Source of the DNA: Fibrobacter sp. UWR4
GTDB lineage: Bacteria; Fibrobacterota; Fibrobacteria; Fibrobacterales; Fibrobacteraceae
Length of the DNA stretch: 61,337 bases
NCBI RefSeq assembly: GCF_003149045.1
Contig: NZ_QGDU01000021.1
Span: 1 to 61,337 of the forward strand
Reading direction: 5' to 3'
The notes under the pieces are model-generated. The model made no database searches. It was not told where the DNA came from and was given only the letters and a program-made list of their open reading frames with translations. The position numbers and the translations under genes are program-made. This document shows positions 60,671 to 61,337 of this stretch, piece by piece; position 1 is the stretch's first letter, and every line of letters begins with the position of its first letter.

Positions 60671-60877
60671 ATGAGATTTTTACTAGTGACCCTCATTTAT
60701 GCAATTCTGTTTTTCTCAGATATTTCAATGAATTTTTTTGAGAAGATATTATTTGGTGGAATATATGTATTGTGTTTTCTGATGGAAATTTGGGGGATAA
60801 TTATCAACCGGAAAATGGGTATATTTAAAATGTCAAAAATCAACAAGTCCAGCTTGGATAATACAGAAGAGAGATGA
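60671..60877 (+). CDS. Small AT-rich two-helix membrane protein
   Basis: This 68-residue protein has two hydrophobic segments (about residues 2-16 and 26-46) and a polar basic tail (NRKMGIFKMSKINKSSLDNTEER). GAAGAGG lies at a good distance before the ATG, and TATATT lies upstream near 60630, so it is probably a real gene. The base composition is clearly more AT-rich than the rest of the window, which points to acquired DNA. No family is recognised. Confidence 0.55.
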   Translation: MRFLLVTLIYAILFFSDISMNFFEKILFGGIYVLCFLMEIWGIIINRKMGIFKMSKINKSSLDNTEER

Positions 60878-60886
60878 CAGTCAAAA

Positions 60887-61042
60887 ATGCTCATTTTATT
60901 ACTAATTCTATCACTGTATTTTTTTATAGAAGCTCTAGTTAAAAAAGAAACAAGACTTTGGGGCAGTTCTGTTGTTACAAAAAAACATCATCCAAAAACA
61001 TATAGAATATATTTGTTTTTTTATTTTGTTCTTGTGTTGTGA
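60887..61042 (+). CDS. Very small membrane ORF (51 residues)
   Basis: This ORF starts 9 bases after the stop of the 60671 gene and encodes MLILLLILSLYFFIEALVKK, a polar middle (ETRLWGSSVVTKKHHPKTYR) and a second helix (IYLFFYFVLVL). The two-helix plan resembles its neighbour. GAGAG upstream is about 12 bases from the ATG, a weak site. It could be a real small protein or chance in AT-rich DNA. Confidence 0.35.
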   Translation: MLILLLILSLYFFIEALVKKETRLWGSSVVTKKHHPKTYRIYLFFYFVLVL

Positions 61043-61232
61043 TGTTTATGAAAAGGCTCAAATTTTTGTTGGCGAAAAATATGAACAGATTGGTAAAATT
61101 GGTGACTTTATTAGTGGTGCTGTGGGTGGTCCTGGACCAGTTACAAGTACGACTAGAGGAGGTACTATTGAAGGAGGAGCTGCTCTTATAAGGGGCTTTG
61201 GTGAAGAAGCGTATAATGAGTTTGAAAAATAG
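60972..61232 (+). CDS. Small ORF with lipobox-like start and Gly-rich tail, possibly a remnant
   Basis: The open frame has no ATG; TTG at 60972 is the first start. The predicted start has a hydrophobic stretch ending FILFLCCD, lipobox-like, then YEKAQIFVGEKYEQIGKIG and a Gly-rich part, SGAVGGPGPVTSTTRGGT, ending GFGEEAYNEFEK. It overlaps the ORF at 60887-61042 in another frame. The C-terminal half looks like real protein sequence, so this may be the end of a decayed gene or a gene with a non-ATG start. It is followed by a terminator, which supports transcription. Confidence 0.4.
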   Translation: MLQKNIIQKHIEYICFFILFLCCDVYEKAQIFVGEKYEQIGKIGDFISGAVGGPGPVTSTTRGGTIEGGAALIRGFGEEAYNEFEK

Positions 61233-61260
61233 TTTTTTTATTGGCTCTTCATCAACATGT

Positions 61261-61288
61261 GTGGGTGGCTTCGCCACCCTTTTTTGTT
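61261..61288 (+). terminator. Terminator after the small AT-rich ORFs
   Basis: GGGTGGC-TTC-GCCACCC followed by seven T. The remaining bases to 61337 hold nothing recognisable. Confidence 0.85.
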
Positions 61289-61337
61289 GACTTTCGCCTA
61301 AATTAAACAAAAAATGGGCTATTTTCTAAAATTTAAT

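Overview
The window is chromosomal DNA from a Fibrobacter-like bacterium (Fibrobacterota). The strongest sign is four genes with the Fibrobacter-specific FISUMP domain (start positions 567, 14632, 15257 and 54580). Supporting signs are many Sec-exported lipoproteins and outer-membrane proteins, an LptE-like lipoprotein (so a Gram-negative envelope), and two secreted carbohydrate esterases, as expected of a plant-fibre degrader. This assignment is inferred from protein families, not from an rRNA gene.

Layout. Bases 1-5.8 kb: a signal-peptide protein and a double-FISUMP lipoprotein (+), then argH, a radical SAM protein and an outer-membrane protein (-). 6-14.6 kb: serS, a CE1-type esterase facing an SGNH esterase, lptE, a Nudix hydrolase, a queuosine-precursor transporter, a lipoprotein, a VOC protein and a diguanylate cyclase. 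14.6-21.8 kb: two tandem FISUMP lipoproteins, a secreted protein, metG with two envelope genes upstream of it, and a ThiE/TenI-like protein. 21.9-27 kb: a two-gene signalling operon (REC-HD-GYP and a 1323-residue hybrid kinase). 27-31.2 kb: a zinc-ribbon protein, a membrane-anchored protein, fba with a three-fold repeated terminator region, and an OmpA/lipoprotein pair. 31.3-34.3 kb: a metallopeptidase-like protein, a tandem hairpin-repeat array, tRNA-Val and tRNA-Asp, a small membrane protein and an IS200-type element. 34.3-43.8 kb: a lipoprotein-phoH-pgpH operon, an aminopeptidase P-like protein, a LplT-PlsC-Aas fusion and a membrane protein. 43.8-52.9 kb: tRNA-Arg, an AlgX/AlgJ-like protein, an orphan HigA-like regulator, pmbA/tldE, a second hairpin array, lgt, a penicillin-binding transpeptidase, orn, fabF and a DUF2279 protein. 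53-61.3 kb: a repeat-containing outer-membrane protein, a FISUMP protein, another envelope protein, an MFS transporter, pcrA/uvrD, pgpA, and an AT-rich end with three very small ORFs.

Most genes are ordinary housekeeping and envelope functions. The most unusual content is non-coding. Two intergenic arrays (32.58-32.96 kb and 47.30-47.56 kb) consist of hairpins with nearly the same nine-base arms (AAGGACTAA / TTAGTCCTT or TTGGTCCTT) around a loop of fixed length (18 or 19 bases) but variable sequence. In the second array, units 2-5 repeat every 52-53 bp. Each array lies between convergent transcription units. A second genome-scale signal is that about a dozen genes have a TATATT-like -10 box ending 6-9 bases before the ATG and no good Shine-Dalgarno sequence, which suggests leaderless mRNAs.
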